This document shows positions 52,353 through 61,454 of a DNA stretch of 64,000 nucleotides, one piece after another. The stretch's first letter is position 1. Each line of letters starts with the position of its first letter. The position numbers and the translations under genes were made by a program. The stretch comes from Mycolicibacterium tusciae (GTDB lineage Bacteria; Actinomycetota; Actinomycetes; Mycobacteriales; Mycobacteriaceae): NCBI RefSeq assembly GCF_002086795.1, contig NZ_MVIM01000001.1, positions 186,001 through 250,000 on the forward strand, in the 5' to 3' direction. The notes under the pieces are model-generated. The model had not been told where the DNA came from and made no database searches. It saw only the letters and a program-made list of their open reading frames with translations.

Positions 52353-53629
52353 AGCAGGTAGCGATACGCAGGCGAGCCGGGCTCCAACGTTTCGACGTGG
52401 ATGTCGGACGCCTTCATCCGCTCGAGGAGACCGTCGAAGTCGGTGGCCGAACCGAGTTCGATACCCACCAGCGCCTCACCGGTTTCGCGGTTGTTGCGCT
52501 TGACGTATTCGAACAGCGTGATGTCGTCGTTGGGGCCGAGCACCGTGTCGAGGAACCGCCGCAACGCACCCGGCTCCTGCGGGAAGTCCACCAGGAAGTA
52601 GTGCTTGAGTCCGAGGTGCACCAGCGAGCGTTCGAGCACCTCGCCGTAGCGGGACACGTCGTTGTTGCCGCCCGAGATCACGCACACCACAGTCGATCCG
52701 GGCTCCAGCCGCGCCTCGAGCAGGGCGGCCACCGACAGCGCGCCCGCGGGCTCGACGATGATGCCCTCGTTCTGATAGAGGTCGAGCATTGCGGTGCAGA
52801 TTGCGCCCTCGTCGGCGGTGGTGATCGAAACCATGTCTCCCGCCGCGGCCAGGACAGCGTAGGTCAGCGTGCCCGCACGGTTCACCGCCGCGCCGTCCAC
52901 GAACTGGTCGACATGCTCGAGGGTCACCGGCTGCCCAGCGGCCAGGGCGGCGATCATCGACGCCGCACCTGCCGGCTCGACGCCGAGCACCGACGTGTTT
53001 CTGGTCCGTTCGGCCATATAGGTGGTGATGCCGGCGATGCAGCCGCCGCCGCCGACCGGAACGATGACCAGATCCGGTTCGTCGTCGAGCTGGTCGAGAA
53101 TCTCGGTGGCGATCGTGCCCTGCCCCGCCATCGTGCGCAGATCGTCGTACGGCGGGACCAGCGTTGCTCCGGTGCGCGCGATGTCGTCCAGCGCCGCTGC
53201 TGCGGCCTCGTCGTAGGTATGGCCCGTCACGATCAGCTCGATGAACTCGCGCCCGTGATACCGGATGCGGTCACGCTTCTGCTTGGGCGTGTTACCCGGC
53301 ACATAGACCCGGCCGCGGATACCCATCGAGCGGCAGGCCATCGCGAAGCCCTGCGCGTGGTTGCCCGCCGATGAGCACACGACACCGGCGGCGATCTCCT
53401 CGGCCGACAGCTGCATGAGAAGGTTGTGGGCGCCACGCAGCTTGTACGACCGCACCGCCTGCTGGTCTTCGCGCTTGAGGTAGACGTTCGCGCCGGTGGC
53501 CTCCGACAACCGCTCGCTGAACTGCAGCGGGCTCCGCTGGACCACATCGGAAATGCGCTGAGCGGCCGCATCGATGTCGGCCGCGGACAGCGACGACGCG
53601 ATCGGGCTCTGGCTCAGTTCAGCGGACAC
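52349..53629 (-). CDS. ilvA: Threonine ammonia-lyase (threonine dehydratase)
   Basis: IlvA deaminates threonine to 2-oxobutanoate for isoleucine synthesis. The 426-residue protein has the PLP lysine K63 (RSYKLRGAHN), SSAGNHAQGFA, the phosphate cup PVGGGGCIAG, and a single C-terminal ACT-like regulatory domain (KHYFLVDFPQEPGALRRFLD). This is shorter than the E. coli type with two regulatory modules. The start is a GTG at 53629. Confidence 0.96.
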   Translation of the reverse strand: MSAELSQSPIASSLSAADIDAAAQRISDVVQRSPLQFSERLSEATGANVYLKREDQQAVRSYKLRGAHNLLMQLSAEEIAAGVVCSSAGNHAQGFAMACRSMGIRGRVYVPGNTPKQKRDRIRYHGREFIELIVTGHTYDEAAAAALDDIARTGATLVPPYDDLRTMAGQGTIATEILDQLDDEPDLVIVPVGGGGCIAGITTYMAERTRNTSVLGVEPAGAASMIAALAAGQPVTLEHVDQFVDGAAVNRAGTLTYAVLAAAGDMVSITTADEGAICTAMLDLYQNEGIIVEPAGALSVAALLEARLEPGSTVVCVISGGNNDVSRYGEVLERSLVHLGLKHYFLVDFPQEPGALRRFLDTVLGPNDDITLFEYVKRNNRETGEALVGIELGSATDFDGLLERMKASDIHVETLEPGSPAYRYLL

Positions 53630-53674
53630 CGATCAATGGTGCCACCTACCTAGCCGTTCTCCGAAATGGACGCG

Positions 53675-54112
53675 TTAGCCAACCGGGGTCAACACGAACA
53701 CGGGGATCTGCCGGTCGGTCTTGGTCTGGTACTCCGCGTAGTCGGGCCACGCCTCGACCGCACGCTCCCACCAGACCGCCTTTTCGTCGCCAAAGACCTC
53801 GCGAGCCTCGTAATCCCTCGTCACAGCGCCGTCCTGCAGCTCGACGCGAGGGTGCGCCTTGACGTTGAAGTACCAGACCGGGTGCTTCGGCGCACCGCCC
53901 AACGATGCGACAACCGCGTACTGGCCATCGTGTTCCACCCGCATGAGCGGGGTTTTCCGGATCTTGCCGGTCTTGGCACCGATCGTGGTCAGCAGGATGA
54001 GGGGCTTGTCCTTCATCTCGATGCCCTCGGTGCTGCCTGTCTGCATGATCTTATCGGCGTGGTCGCGGACCCAATCCCACGGACTGGCCTCGTACTCTCC
54101 GGAAAGTGGCAT
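53675..54112 (-). CDS. Deazaflavin (F420)-dependent nitroreductase family protein
   Basis: The 145-residue Ddn-like protein has the family pattern [52 protein letters not shown] and [28 protein letters not shown]. It should bind F420 and act on small oxidised substrates. It lies next to ilvA, as does the similar Rv1558 in M. tuberculosis. It is the second member of this family in the window. Confidence 0.92.
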   Translation of the reverse strand: MPLSGEYEASPWDWVRDHADKIMQTGSTEGIEMKDKPLILLTTIGAKTGKIRKTPLMRVEHDGQYAVVASLGGAPKHPVWYFNVKAHPRVELQDGAVTRDYEAREVFGDEKAVWWERAVEAWPDYAEYQTKTDRQIPVFVLTPVG

Positions 54113-54160
54113 GTCAGACAGCTTAGGCCGACTACAAAAAGTGAGTCACCTCATCCGGCG

Positions 54161-54196
54161 TTTCGGTTGCCCGAAAACTCTCTTACGAGCTATCGT
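54161..54196 (+). promoter_or_regulatory. Candidate promoter and palindrome for the small membrane protein
   Basis: TTGCCC (54167-54172) and TATCGT (54191-54196) are spaced 18 bp, with the ATG 6 nt after the -10, suggesting a leaderless mRNA. TTTCGG-TTGC-CCGAAA (54161-54176) is an inverted repeat across the -35 and might be an operator. The rest of the 90-bp divergent gap shows nothing else clear. Confidence 0.4.
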
Positions 54197-54202
54197 CAAA
54201 CC

Positions 54203-54397
54203 ATGACCGTGCGCGACCAAGTGAGTATCGCCGGAGTTCCCTGGCCGGTGTACAAGGTGCTCGCCCTGGCTGTGGCGGCAATAGTGCTCGTCATCGTTGC
54301 CGTCGCAACGGCAAGCGCTGCACCGGCGGTGCTGGCCGCAGCGGCCGCCGGCACCGTGGTGTGGCTGGGCCTCGGCGCCTTCCAATCGACTGACTGA
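54203..54397 (+). CDS. Small two-TM hypothetical protein
   Basis: The 64-residue protein has two hydrophobic stretches (VYKVLALAVAAIVLVIVAVA at about 17-36 and AVLAAAAAGTVVWLGLGAF at about 42-60). It is preceded by a plausible promoter and followed by a strong hairpin terminator, which supports it as a real gene. No known family is recognised. Confidence 0.7.
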   Translation: MTVRDQVSIAGVPWPVYKVLALAVAAIVLVIVAVATASAAPAVLAAAAAGTVVWLGLGAFQSTD

Positions 54398-54409
54398 GCT
54401 GCTGACAAA

Positions 54410-54438
54410 TCAGGCCCTCCCGAATAGGGAGGGCCTGA
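54410..54438. terminator. Bidirectional terminator hairpin
   Basis: TCAGGCCCTCCC (54410-54421) pairs perfectly with GGGAGGGCCTGA (54427-54438) around a 5-base loop. It lies 12 bp from the stop of the small membrane protein on one side and 12 bp from the stop of the convergent secreted peptide gene on the other, so it can serve both. It has no long T tract on either strand. Confidence 0.85.
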
Positions 54439-54450
54439 CTCGTATCTGGA

Positions 54451-54687
54451 TCAGCGGTGGTAGCCCGGGACCTTGGCCTCGACGCGCGCCACACCGTGCA
54501 GGTGGTGCGCAGGCGCGGGGTGGGCCTTGACGACGGGCGAATACGAGTAACCCGGGCCGCTCGGTGCGGTCGAGGTGGCCGCGTTGGCCATCCCCGCCAT
54601 TCCCAGGCCGGCTGCGCCGATGATGCCGGCCGACATGATCGGCAGTGCGATGAAACGGGCGATCCGGGTGTTGAAGTTGGTGGTCAT
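54451..54687 (-). CDS. Small secreted protein, unknown function
   Basis: The 78-residue precursor has a clear signal peptide: TRIARFIALPIMSAGIIGAA then GLGMAGMANA-AT, with cleavage predicted after ANA near residue 36. The mature part is about 42 residues, rich in Ser, Pro, His and Tyr (TAPSGPGYSYSPVVKAHPAP, HHLHGVARVEAKVPGYHR). AGGAG lies 8 bases before the ATG. A hairpin precedes the ribosome site and a terminator follows. I know no characterised homolog. Confidence 0.8.
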   Translation of the reverse strand: MTTNFNTRIARFIALPIMSAGIIGAAGLGMAGMANAATSTAPSGPGYSYSPVVKAHPAPAHHLHGVARVEAKVPGYHR

Positions 54688-54700
54688 TGCGGTGCTCCTG

Positions 54701-54738
54701 CTTTAGTGCTTCGCGCCGGTTTGCCGGCGTGACTAAAG
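54701..54738 (-). promoter_or_regulatory. Hairpin in the 5' leader of the small secreted protein gene
   Basis: CTTTAGT (54701-54707) pairs with ACTAAAG (54732-54738), and an inner stem CGCCGG-TTTG-CCGGCG (54714-54729) lies between. The outer arm is next to the AGGAG of the gene starting at 54687. It could control translation or mRNA stability. The remainder of the 136-bp gap (54739-54823) shows nothing clear. Confidence 0.5.
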
Positions 54739-54823
54739 AATGCCGTGGCCAGGCCGTCCGGTCTGTCCGCCGATCGGCCGCTACACCGGGGGAATTCACG
54801 TGTCCCCCGATCGGGGGAACCGA

Positions 54824-55225
54824 CTACGCCTCAACCAGACTCTTCAGCGTGGCCAGGTCGGCTGCGACGGCGGCGACATCGCCGGCGAAGTCTTCATCGG
54901 TCATGCCCGGGCGCCGCCGAACGGAGAACACCACCTCACATGCCGCCTCACCGACTCCGGCGGGGACGACCCGAAACGGGTTGTACACCTGCTCCCCCGA
55001 CGGCATCCGTACCACGTGGTCCAGCACCCCGAACTCATTCGGCGGGGCGAACTCGACTGTCACGGTGCCCATCGGCGAATCAGCGACCTAGCCCTGCGGG
55101 CCCTGCCGGAGCTCGCCGGCGGCCAGGCCGGCCGCCCACCGCGGCCAGGTCTGCGGGTCCGCCGCGAATTCGTAGACGACCTCGGGTGCAACGTCGATCC
55201 AAATACTGACGTGTCGCGATTCCAT
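54824..55225 (-). pseudogene. SRPBCC (polyketide cyclase-like) gene interrupted by an in-frame amber codon
   Basis: From the ATG at 55225 the frame reads MESRHVSIWIDVAPEVVYEF and AADPQTWPRWAAGLAAGELR, a typical SRPBCC N-terminus. It meets TAG at 55088-55090 (codon 46) and continues in the same frame VADSPMGTVTVEFAPPNEFG to the end (133 sense codons in all). The family usually has W at the stop position (W-VADSPMG), so one TGG-to-TAG change explains it. An internal ATG at 55072 could reinitiate an 82-residue C-terminal piece, which lacks the first strands and helices. Confidence 0.85.
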
Positions 55226-55254
55226 ACCTCCATCGTGGCGCACACACTTGCCGG

Positions 55255-55995
55255 ATGGACACCACACCCGAACCCCCGAAGCCGGTCGAGGAGTTCATGC
55301 GTCGCGCCGAGGCGATGGCGTCGGACGCTGAACTCCGCGTTCCCTCGTGGCTGCGTCCCGGCGACCCCGAGAACCGGATGCCGGTGCTGACGGCCCTGCT
55401 GGTGGCGATCGCCCTGCAACTCGCGATACCGAAGAGCTACACCGTGGTTCCCCGGTGGCCACTGATCGCCATGGAGATCCTGCTCCTCATTGTGTTGGTG
55501 GGTCTGAACCCGTTGCGGCTGAAGCGTCAGACGACATTCGGTACGTGGGCTAGCTACGTGCTGCTGGCCGCCATCACGATCGACAACAGCCTGTCCGCGC
55601 TGATCCTTGACATCCGCATTCTGTCCGGCGAGGTGAGCAACAACGCCGCTGTCCTGCTCGGCAGTGGCGCCGCGATCTATGTCACGACCGTCATCGTGTT
55701 CGGGATCTGGTACTGGGAGTTGGACCGCGGTGGGCCGTTCGCCAGGCGCCAGGGCAGCCGTCCCTACCCCGACTTCATGTTTCCGCAGATGACGGAACGT
55801 GAACTGGCGCCGCCGAACTGGCGTCCGGAGTTCTTGGATTACCTGTACGTCAGCATCACCAATGTGGTGGCGTTCTCGCCGACCGACACCATGCCGATGA
55901 CACGTCGGGCGAAGGTGATGATGACCGCGCAGGCACTCATTTCGTTCACGACGTTGGCACTCGTCATCGCAAGAGCGGTGAACGTTTTGGGCTGA
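55255..55995 (+). CDS. Hypothetical multi-pass membrane protein
   Basis: The 246-residue protein has about five membrane segments (VLTALLVAIALQLAIP, PLIAMEILLLIVLVGL, WASYVLLAAITIDNSLSAL, AAIYVTTVIVFGIWYWEL, and AQALISFTTLALVIARAVNVL). The stretch YLYVSITNVVAFSPTDTMPM before the last helix resembles a pore-like loop of small channel-like membrane proteins; I do not assign a family. It is transcribed away from the SRPBCC remnant across a 29-bp gap. Confidence 0.85.
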   Translation: MDTTPEPPKPVEEFMRRAEAMASDAELRVPSWLRPGDPENRMPVLTALLVAIALQLAIPKSYTVVPRWPLIAMEILLLIVLVGLNPLRLKRQTTFGTWASYVLLAAITIDNSLSALILDIRILSGEVSNNAAVLLGSGAAIYVTTVIVFGIWYWELDRGGPFARRQGSRPYPDFMFPQMTERELAPPNWRPEFLDYLYVSITNVVAFSPTDTMPMTRRAKVMMTAQALISFTTLALVIARAVNVLG

Positions 55996-55999
55996 GTGT

Positions 56000-56797
56000 T
56001 CAGTTCGTGAACAGGCCGTTGAGCTCGTCGAAGCTCGCCGCGTCTGCCAGCCCCGCGAACGACCCGTCGTCGACGATGCGGCGGGCGGCCGAGAGGAACG
56101 CGCCCCACGCGACACGCGTCAACGCGGATCCGACGCTGACCCGCCGCACCCCGAGTTCGGCCAGATCGTTGACCGTCAGCCCCGTATCCGATGACATCAG
56201 CACGTTGACGGGCGCGGGGCGCAGGGCGTCGACGAGGGCGGAGATGTCTTCTCGCGTCCGCACTCCCGGTGCGTAGAGCACATCTGCTCCCGCCTCCGAG
56301 AAAGCCTGCAACCGAGTGATCGCTTCGCCCAGCGGATCGGGGTGATCGTAGAGGAAGCACTCCGCGCGTGCGGTGAGGAGTACGTCGGCGCCGTCGATTG
56401 CGGCGTACGCGACGCGTACCCGTTCAACGGCCTCCGGCACCGAATACAGCGGCTCCTCGGCGCCGCCTCTCGTGTCCTCGAGGGACAAGCCGGCGACACC
56501 GGTTGCCACACATCGCCGAACGTTGGCGGCCAGCCCGTCCAGATCATGGGCGTATCCGGCCTGGAAGTCGGCGTTCACCGGCAACTCGACCGCGTCGACG
56601 ATCTCGGCGATGTTGCGCAGCGCGCCCTCCACACCCAGCGCGGTCGGCGTATCGGGTAACCCCCGTGCAAAACAGGCACCGGCACTCGTCGTGGCCAGCG
56701 CGGGAAAGCCCATGGCCGCCAGCGCGATCGCCGTCCCGCGGTCCCACGGATTCGGAATGACGAAGCAGCCGCGTTCGTGCAGTTCGCGAAACGACAT
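56000..56797 (-). CDS. Isocitrate lyase/PEP mutase family protein
   Basis: The 265-residue TIM-barrel protein has the family pattern NPWDRGTAIALAAMGFPALATTSAG, VNADFQAGYA with metal aspartates, LSLEDTRGG, and LLTARAECFL. The KKCGH catalytic loop of true isocitrate lyase is absent, so it is a shorter PEP-mutase-like lyase of unknown substrate. Its ATG overlaps the dnaE1 stop (TGATG), so it is probably co-transcribed with dnaE1. Confidence 0.9.
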   Translation of the reverse strand: MSFRELHERGCFVIPNPWDRGTAIALAAMGFPALATTSAGACFARGLPDTPTALGVEGALRNIAEIVDAVELPVNADFQAGYAHDLDGLAANVRRCVATGVAGLSLEDTRGGAEEPLYSVPEAVERVRVAYAAIDGADVLLTARAECFLYDHPDPLGEAITRLQAFSEAGADVLYAPGVRTREDISALVDALRPAPVNVLMSSDTGLTVNDLAELGVRRVSVGSALTRVAWGAFLSAARRIVDDGSFAGLADAASFDELNGLFTN

Positions 56798-59700
56798 CAG
56801 CCCAGGCAGCCGGGGCCCAGCAGCGCCTTCAGATCACCCATCAACGCCGATGACGCCGTCACCCTCAGGGATGCGTCGAGTTCCAGGGTGGTGATGCGCT
56901 CGCCGCTGATCAGCCGCAAGTGCACCTGCGCGGTTCCGGGATGACGGGCCAGCACCTGCTTGAGTGCGGTCACCTTGTCGACCGTGCATTGACGGGTCGG
57001 CAGTGTGACGGCCACTGGTCGATTGACCTGCGCACTCGAAAAATCAGGTACGACAAGGTCGTTCGCGATCAGTGAGATCCGGTCGTCACGGATCGCAACC
57101 TTGGCACCCACGAGGACCACCGCATCATCGGCGATCTCGGCACCGAACGTCGAGTACGTCTGCGGAAAGAACAACACCTCGATACCGCCGGTGAGGTCTT
57201 CCACTTGCGCTGACGCCCAGGGCAACCCGTTCTTGTTGACCCGCCGGTTGACCGACGCCAGAATGCCGCCGATCCGCACCTGAGTGTCGTTGGCGACGTC
57301 GCCGTCGAGAATCGCCGGAATCGCCGTGTCGACCTGCGCCGACAGCAGATGGGCGATGCCGTTGAGGGGATGCCCGGACACATAGAGGCCAAGCATCTCG
57401 CGCTCCAGCGCGAGCTTGTGCTTGTCCTCCCACTCCTCGTCGGGCACCTTGATCGTGAAGACCGCGTCGGTGGCCGTGTCCGCACCGCCGAACAGGTCGA
57501 ACTGACCCATCGCCTCGGCCTTCTTCGTCCCGAGCACCGAATCGACCGCATCGGTATGGATCAGGAACAGGCCCTTGCGCGGATGCCCCAGCGAGTCGAA
57601 CGCGCCCGCCTTGATCAGCGATTCAGTGACCTTCTTGTTGCAGGCGGTGATATCGATCTTGTTGAGGTAGTCCGAGAAGTCGATGAACTTGCCCTTGTCG
57701 GTGCGCGAACCGATAAGCGAAGCAACGACATTCGCGCCGACGTTGCGCACCGCGCCCAGCCCGTACCGGATGTCCTCACCCACCGAGGCGAAGTTGAGGC
57801 TCGACTCGTTGACATCGGGCGGCAGCACCGTGATGCCGAGTCTGCGGCAGTCGGCGAGGTAGACCGCCGCCTTGTCCTTGTCGTCGCCGACCGACGTCAG
57901 CAGCCCGGCCATGTACTCGGCCGGGAAGTTGGCCTTCAGGTAGGCGGTCCAGTACGACACCAGGCCGTAGCCGGCGGCGTGCGACTTGTTGAAGGCGTAG
58001 TCGGCGAACGGCAGCACCGTGTCCCACAGCGCCTTGATGGCCGCCGCCGAGAATCCGTTGGCCTTCATGCCGTCGGAGAAGCCCTCGAATTCCTTCTCCA
58101 GGACTTCGCGCTTCTTCTTGCCCATGGCTTTTCGCAGGATGTCCGCTCGGGCGAGCGAGTAGCCGGCGACCTTCTGCGCGATGCGCATGATCTGCTCTTG
58201 GTAGACGATCAGACCGTATGTCTCGGCGAGGATCTCGCGCAGCGGTTCTTCCAACTCTGGATGGATGGGCCTGATCGCCTGGCGGTTGTTCTTACGGTCG
58301 GCGTAGTCGTTGTGGGCGTTCATGCCCATGGGTCCTGGCCGGTACAGCGCGATGACCGCGACGACGTCCTCGAATCCGGTGGGCTGCATGCGGCGCAGCA
58401 GATCGCGCATCGGGCCGCCGTCGAGCTGGAACACCCCGAGCGTGTCCCCGCGGCCCAGCAGCGCATACGCAGCCGGGTCATCGAGCGGCACACTTTCGAG
58501 GTCTAGATCGATTCCGCGGTTTGCGCGGATGTTCTCCAGGCAGTCGCCGATGATCGTGAGGTTCCGCAGGCCGAGGAAGTCCATCTTCAGTAGACCGATG
58601 GCCTCGCACGAGGGGTAGTCCCAGCCGGTGATGATTGCGCCGTCCTGCGGCCGTTTCCACAGCGGAATCGCGTCGACCAGCGGCTCGCTGCTCATGATCA
58701 CCGCGCACGCGTGCACGCCGGCGTTACGGACCAGGCCCTCCAGACCGCGCGCCGTCTCGTAGATGGTGCGCACGTCGGGGTCGGTGTCGATCAGCCCGCG
58801 AACCTCGGCGGCCTCCTTGTACCGCTCGTGGTTCGGGTCCGTGATGCCGGACAGCGGGATGTCCTTGGCCATGATCGGCGGCGGCAGCGCCTTGGTGATC
58901 CGGTCGGCGATCGCGAAGCCGGGCTGGCCGTAGTTGACACGGGCCGAATCCTTCAGCGCCGCTTTGGTTTTGATGGTGCCGAAGGTGATGACCTGGGCCA
59001 CCCGGTCGCTGCCCCACTTGTTGGCCGCGTAGCGCAACATCTCGCCGCGACGACGGTCGTCGAAGTCGATGTCGATGTCGGGCATCGACACACGTTCGGG
59101 GTTCAGGAACCGCTCGAACAGCAGGCCGTACGGGATGGGGTCGATGTTGGTGATGCCCAGCGCGTAGGCGACCAGCGATCCCGCGGCCGAACCTCGTCCC
59201 GGTCCCACCCGGATCTCGACCGAGCGCGCGTAGTTGATGAGGTCGGCGACGATGAGGAAGTACGACGGGTAACCCTTTTCGCAGATGACCTTGATCTCGA
59301 AGGCGGCCCGCTCGATGTACTCGGTGGGTACCGCCGCGCCGGGGAAGCGGCGCTGCAGACCGGCGTCGACCTCATGGCGCAGCCAGCTCGCCTGGTCGTG
59401 ACCGTCGGGAACCGGGAAGATCGGCATCCGGTCTTTCGGCGTCCAGACGTCGGCGTAGCTCTGCACCCGTTCGGCGATCAACAGTGTCGAATCACATGCT
59501 CCGGCGACCTCGCCGTCCCACAGCGCGCGCATCTCGGCGGCCGATTTCAGGTAGTAGCCGTCGCCGTCGAACTTGAACCGATTGGGGTCCGACAGCGTCT
59601 TGCCGGTCTGCACACAGAGCAGCGCCTCGTGGTTACGGGAGGCGTCGCGGGTGACGTAATGGCAGTCGTTGGTGGCCAGCGGCGGGATGCCGAGCTTCTG

Positions 59701-60330
59701 GCCGATCTCCAGCAAGCCCTCGCGGACCCGGCGCTCGATGTCCAGGCCATGGTCCATCAACTCGAGGAAGAAGTTGTCGGGTCCGAAGATCTCCCGCCAC
59801 CTGGCGGCCGCCTCGAGTGCCTCCCGTTCGTGCCCGAGCCGCAGCCGCGTCTGCACCTCACCCGACGGGCAGCCGGTGGTCGCGATGATGCCATCGGCGT
59901 GCTCGGCGATGATCTCGGCGTCCATGCGCGACCACTTGCCGAGCTGACCCTCGAATGACGCCAGCGACGACAGCTTGAACAGGTTGCGCAAACCGGTCGC
60001 ATTCTCGGCGACCATCGTCATGTGGGTATAGGCGCCGCTGCCCGACACGTCGTCGGACTTCTGCGACGGGTCGCCCCACAGGACGCGTTTGGTGTCGAAA
60101 CGTGAACCCGGTGCGATGTAGGCCTCGACGCCGATGATCGGCTTGATGTCCACGTCGGTCGCGGCGTTGTAGAACTCGCTGGCGCCGAACATGTTTCCGT
60201 GATCCGTCATGCCGATCGCGGGCATTTCGAGCCGTTGCGCCTCGGCCAGCATCGGCGTGACCTTCGCGGCACCGTCCAGCATCGAATACTCGGTGTGGTT
60301 ATGCAGGTGCACGAAGGACTGCGAGTTCAT
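56797..60330 (-). CDS. dnaE1: DNA polymerase III alpha subunit
   Basis: DnaE1 is the replicative polymerase. The 1177-residue protein has an N-terminal PHP domain ([15 protein letters not shown], the metal-binding histidines that support proofreading in mycobacteria), the C-family polymerase core with catalytic D418 and D420 ([10 protein letters not shown]), GRGSAAGS, a helix-hairpin-helix region, and a C-terminal OB fold (ALGAVRNVG and [16 protein letters not shown] regions). Size and motifs match the essential DnaE1 rather than the shorter mutagenic DnaE2. Confidence 0.98.
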   Translation of the reverse strand: MNSQSFVHLHNHTEYSMLDGAAKVTPMLAEAQRLEMPAIGMTDHGNMFGASEFYNAATDVDIKPIIGVEAYIAPGSRFDTKRVLWGDPSQKSDDVSGSGAYTHMTMVAENATGLRNLFKLSSLASFEGQLGKWSRMDAEIIAEHADGIIATTGCPSGEVQTRLRLGHEREALEAAARWREIFGPDNFFLELMDHGLDIERRVREGLLEIGQKLGIPPLATNDCHYVTRDASRNHEALLCVQTGKTLSDPNRFKFDGDGYYLKSAAEMRALWDGEVAGACDSTLLIAERVQSYADVWTPKDRMPIFPVPDGHDQASWLRHEVDAGLQRRFPGAAVPTEYIERAAFEIKVICEKGYPSYFLIVADLINYARSVEIRVGPGRGSAAGSLVAYALGITNIDPIPYGLLFERFLNPERVSMPDIDIDFDDRRRGEMLRYAANKWGSDRVAQVITFGTIKTKAALKDSARVNYGQPGFAIADRITKALPPPIMAKDIPLSGITDPNHERYKEAAEVRGLIDTDPDVRTIYETARGLEGLVRNAGVHACAVIMSSEPLVDAIPLWKRPQDGAIITGWDYPSCEAIGLLKMDFLGLRNLTIIGDCLENIRANRGIDLDLESVPLDDPAAYALLGRGDTLGVFQLDGGPMRDLLRRMQPTGFEDVVAVIALYRPGPMGMNAHNDYADRKNNRQAIRPIHPELEEPLREILAETYGLIVYQEQIMRIAQKVAGYSLARADILRKAMGKKKREVLEKEFEGFSDGMKANGFSAAAIKALWDTVLPFADYAFNKSHAAGYGLVSYWTAYLKANFPAEYMAGLLTSVGDDKDKAAVYLADCRRLGITVLPPDVNESSLNFASVGEDIRYGLGAVRNVGANVVASLIGSRTDKGKFIDFSDYLNKIDITACNKKVTESLIKAGAFDSLGHPRKGLFLIHTDAVDSVLGTKKAEAMGQFDLFGGADTATDAVFTIKVPDEEWEDKHKLALEREMLGLYVSGHPLNGIAHLLSAQVDTAIPAILDGDVANDTQVRIGGILASVNRRVNKNGLPWASAQVEDLTGGIEVLFFPQTYSTFGAEIADDAVVLVGAKVAIRDDRISLIANDLVVPDFSSAQVNRPVAVTLPTRQCTVDKVTALKQVLARHPGTAQVHLRLISGERITTLELDASLRVTASSALMGDLKALLGPGCLG

Positions 60331-60335
60331 AGGGA

Positions 60336-60350
60336 CGCCAGTCTATGGCG
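60336..60350 (-). promoter_or_regulatory. Candidate dnaE1 -10 within a small palindrome
   Basis: On the minus strand TAGACT (60340-60345) lies 9 nt before the dnaE1 ATG. It is the centre of CGCCA-N5-TGGCG (60336-60350), which may be chance. The 67-bp gap up to 60397 shows no other strong signal. Confidence 0.3.
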
Positions 60351-60397
60351 GTCCTCCGACAGATCTCGGCGTGTCGCGGTGCGTGTCTTGCCGCCCG

Positions 60398-60961
60398 TCA
60401 ATTGGCAGGAAACCGCCGCGCGCCGGCCTCCAGTGGGAGCCTCAATCCGTTGACCAGGTAGCTGACAGTTCGGTACGTTCCGGCCAGCAGGATCAGCTCG
60501 ATAATCGCCTCGTCGCTGTAATTGGCCGCCAACGCCGACCACAGGTCGTCATCGATCGTGCAATTCTCCTGCAGCCCGTCGCACAGCCGAATCAGCAATC
60601 GATCGGCGTCGTCCCAACAGGCGTCATCGGGTCCCCCGGTGACCAGCGACGCAATCTGAGCATCGGTGAAGCCGGCCTTTGCTGCGTAGGCGGCAACGTG
60701 CACACCCCATTCGTATTCGGCTCCGCAGGATGCGGTGACTCGATCGATGACGACCTCGCGTTGCCGGATCGTCAGATGGCCGCGATCGAGCAGTCCCGAA
60801 TTGAAGAATTTGAAGAATAGACGCCGATCACGGGCCATGGTCGTGAAGAGCGTCAGCGGTGGGGCGCCCCGCATGACGGCGTCGACGGCTTCCTGCATAT
60901 CGCGCGGTAGCGGCGTCGGTGCCGGCCCGATGCGGGCGCTATGATTTTTATAGCTAACCAT
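60398..60961 (-). CDS. Carboxymuconolactone decarboxylase-like (AhpD-fold) protein
   Basis: The 187-residue protein has the CMD/AhpD pattern around SCGAEYEWGVHVAAYAAKAGFTD, with one cysteine and a histidine but not the CxxC of AhpD, plus a repeat-like C-terminal helix region (DEAIIELILLAGTYRTVSYLVNGL). Such proteins are often reductases or decarboxylases of unclear substrate. The ATG at 60961 (MVSYKNHSARIGP) has unusually AT-rich codons at the start. It is divergent from an HxlR regulator. Confidence 0.9.
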   Translation of the reverse strand: MVSYKNHSARIGPAPTPLPRDMQEAVDAVMRGAPPLTLFTTMARDRRLFFKFFNSGLLDRGHLTIRQREVVIDRVTASCGAEYEWGVHVAAYAAKAGFTDAQIASLVTGGPDDACWDDADRLLIRLCDGLQENCTIDDDLWSALAANYSDEAIIELILLAGTYRTVSYLVNGLRLPLEAGARRFPAN

Positions 60962-60985
60962 ACTTGCGACTCTAAGCGCCTCTGC

Positions 60986-60996
60986 TACAAAATGTA
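60986..60996. promoter_or_regulatory. Candidate HxlR operator TACA-AAA-TGTA
   Basis: An 11-bp inverted repeat lies in the 39-bp gap between the AhpD-like gene and the divergent HxlR gene, five bases from the HxlR ATG. AT-rich short palindromes in such gaps are typical HxlR targets. TACAAA may double as a -10. Confidence 0.4.
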
Positions 60997-61000
60997 AAGC

Positions 61001-61339
61001 ATGACGTCGCCGAAGATCGGCTCCCCGGCCCGCGGGTCGCAATCGGGCAGACCGATCATGGTGGCGCTGGACATGCTGGGCAGACGCGGAGCGCTGCGCG
61101 TGCTGTGGGAGTTGCGAAGCGGCCCTTTGACATTTCGCGCACTTCAAACCGCGTGCGACAGCAATCCCGGCTCATTGAACACGAGGCTGAAGGAACTGCG
61201 CACACTCGAAATCGTCGAACATGACGCGGGCGGCTACCGGCTCACCCGACACGGGATTGGCCTTATCAGGGCTCTACGACCCCTGCAGACGTGGGCAGAT
61301 GAGTGGGCTGCCGATCAGGACGCAGCCGATCCAACCTGA
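61001..61339 (+). CDS. HxlR-family winged-helix regulator
   Basis: The 112-residue regulator has the HxlR fold: ALDMLGRRGALRVLWELRSGPLTFRAL, DSNPGSLNTRLKELRTLEIVEHDAGGYRLT. There is no conserved cysteine near the N-terminus, so redox sensing like HypR is unlikely, although C47-type residues occur in the recognition region (QTACDSNPG). It probably controls the divergent AhpD-like gene. Its 3' end overlaps a small antisense ORF. Confidence 0.92.
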   Translation: MTSPKIGSPARGSQSGRPIMVALDMLGRRGALRVLWELRSGPLTFRALQTACDSNPGSLNTRLKELRTLEIVEHDAGGYRLTRHGIGLIRALRPLQTWADEWAADQDAADPT

Positions 61340-61445
61340 GCAACCGCTTGACCTCGGCTTTCGGCGGAAGTTGCCAGCCGAGTTGGGCGACGACACCAGC
61401 CGCGACGAGGCCTGCAACCATCGCGGTGAACCAGAAGCCGGGCAT
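61266..61445 (-). CDS. Possible small membrane protein after rarD
   Basis: A 59-codon frame starts at an ATG at 61445 (MPGFWFTAMVAGLVAAGVVA), 9 bp after the rarD stop, with a membrane helix at about 4-20 and a basic tail (PPKAEVKRLLRLDRLR). Its last 74 bp overlap hxlR on the other strand. Position and topology suggest a small protein co-translated with rarD; the overlap and short length make this uncertain. It otherwise accounts for the 115-bp gap 61340-61454. Confidence 0.45.
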   Translation of the reverse strand: MPGFWFTAMVAGLVAAGVVAQLGWQLPPKAEVKRLLRLDRLRPDRQPTHLPTSAGVVEP

Positions 61446-61454
61446 GCCCCAACG

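Noticed and set aside
55995..56020. GTTC-GT-GAAC palindrome near the end of the membrane protein gene
   Set aside because: It lies at the convergent gene ends inside the last codons of the PEP-mutase-like gene and is too short to support a site.
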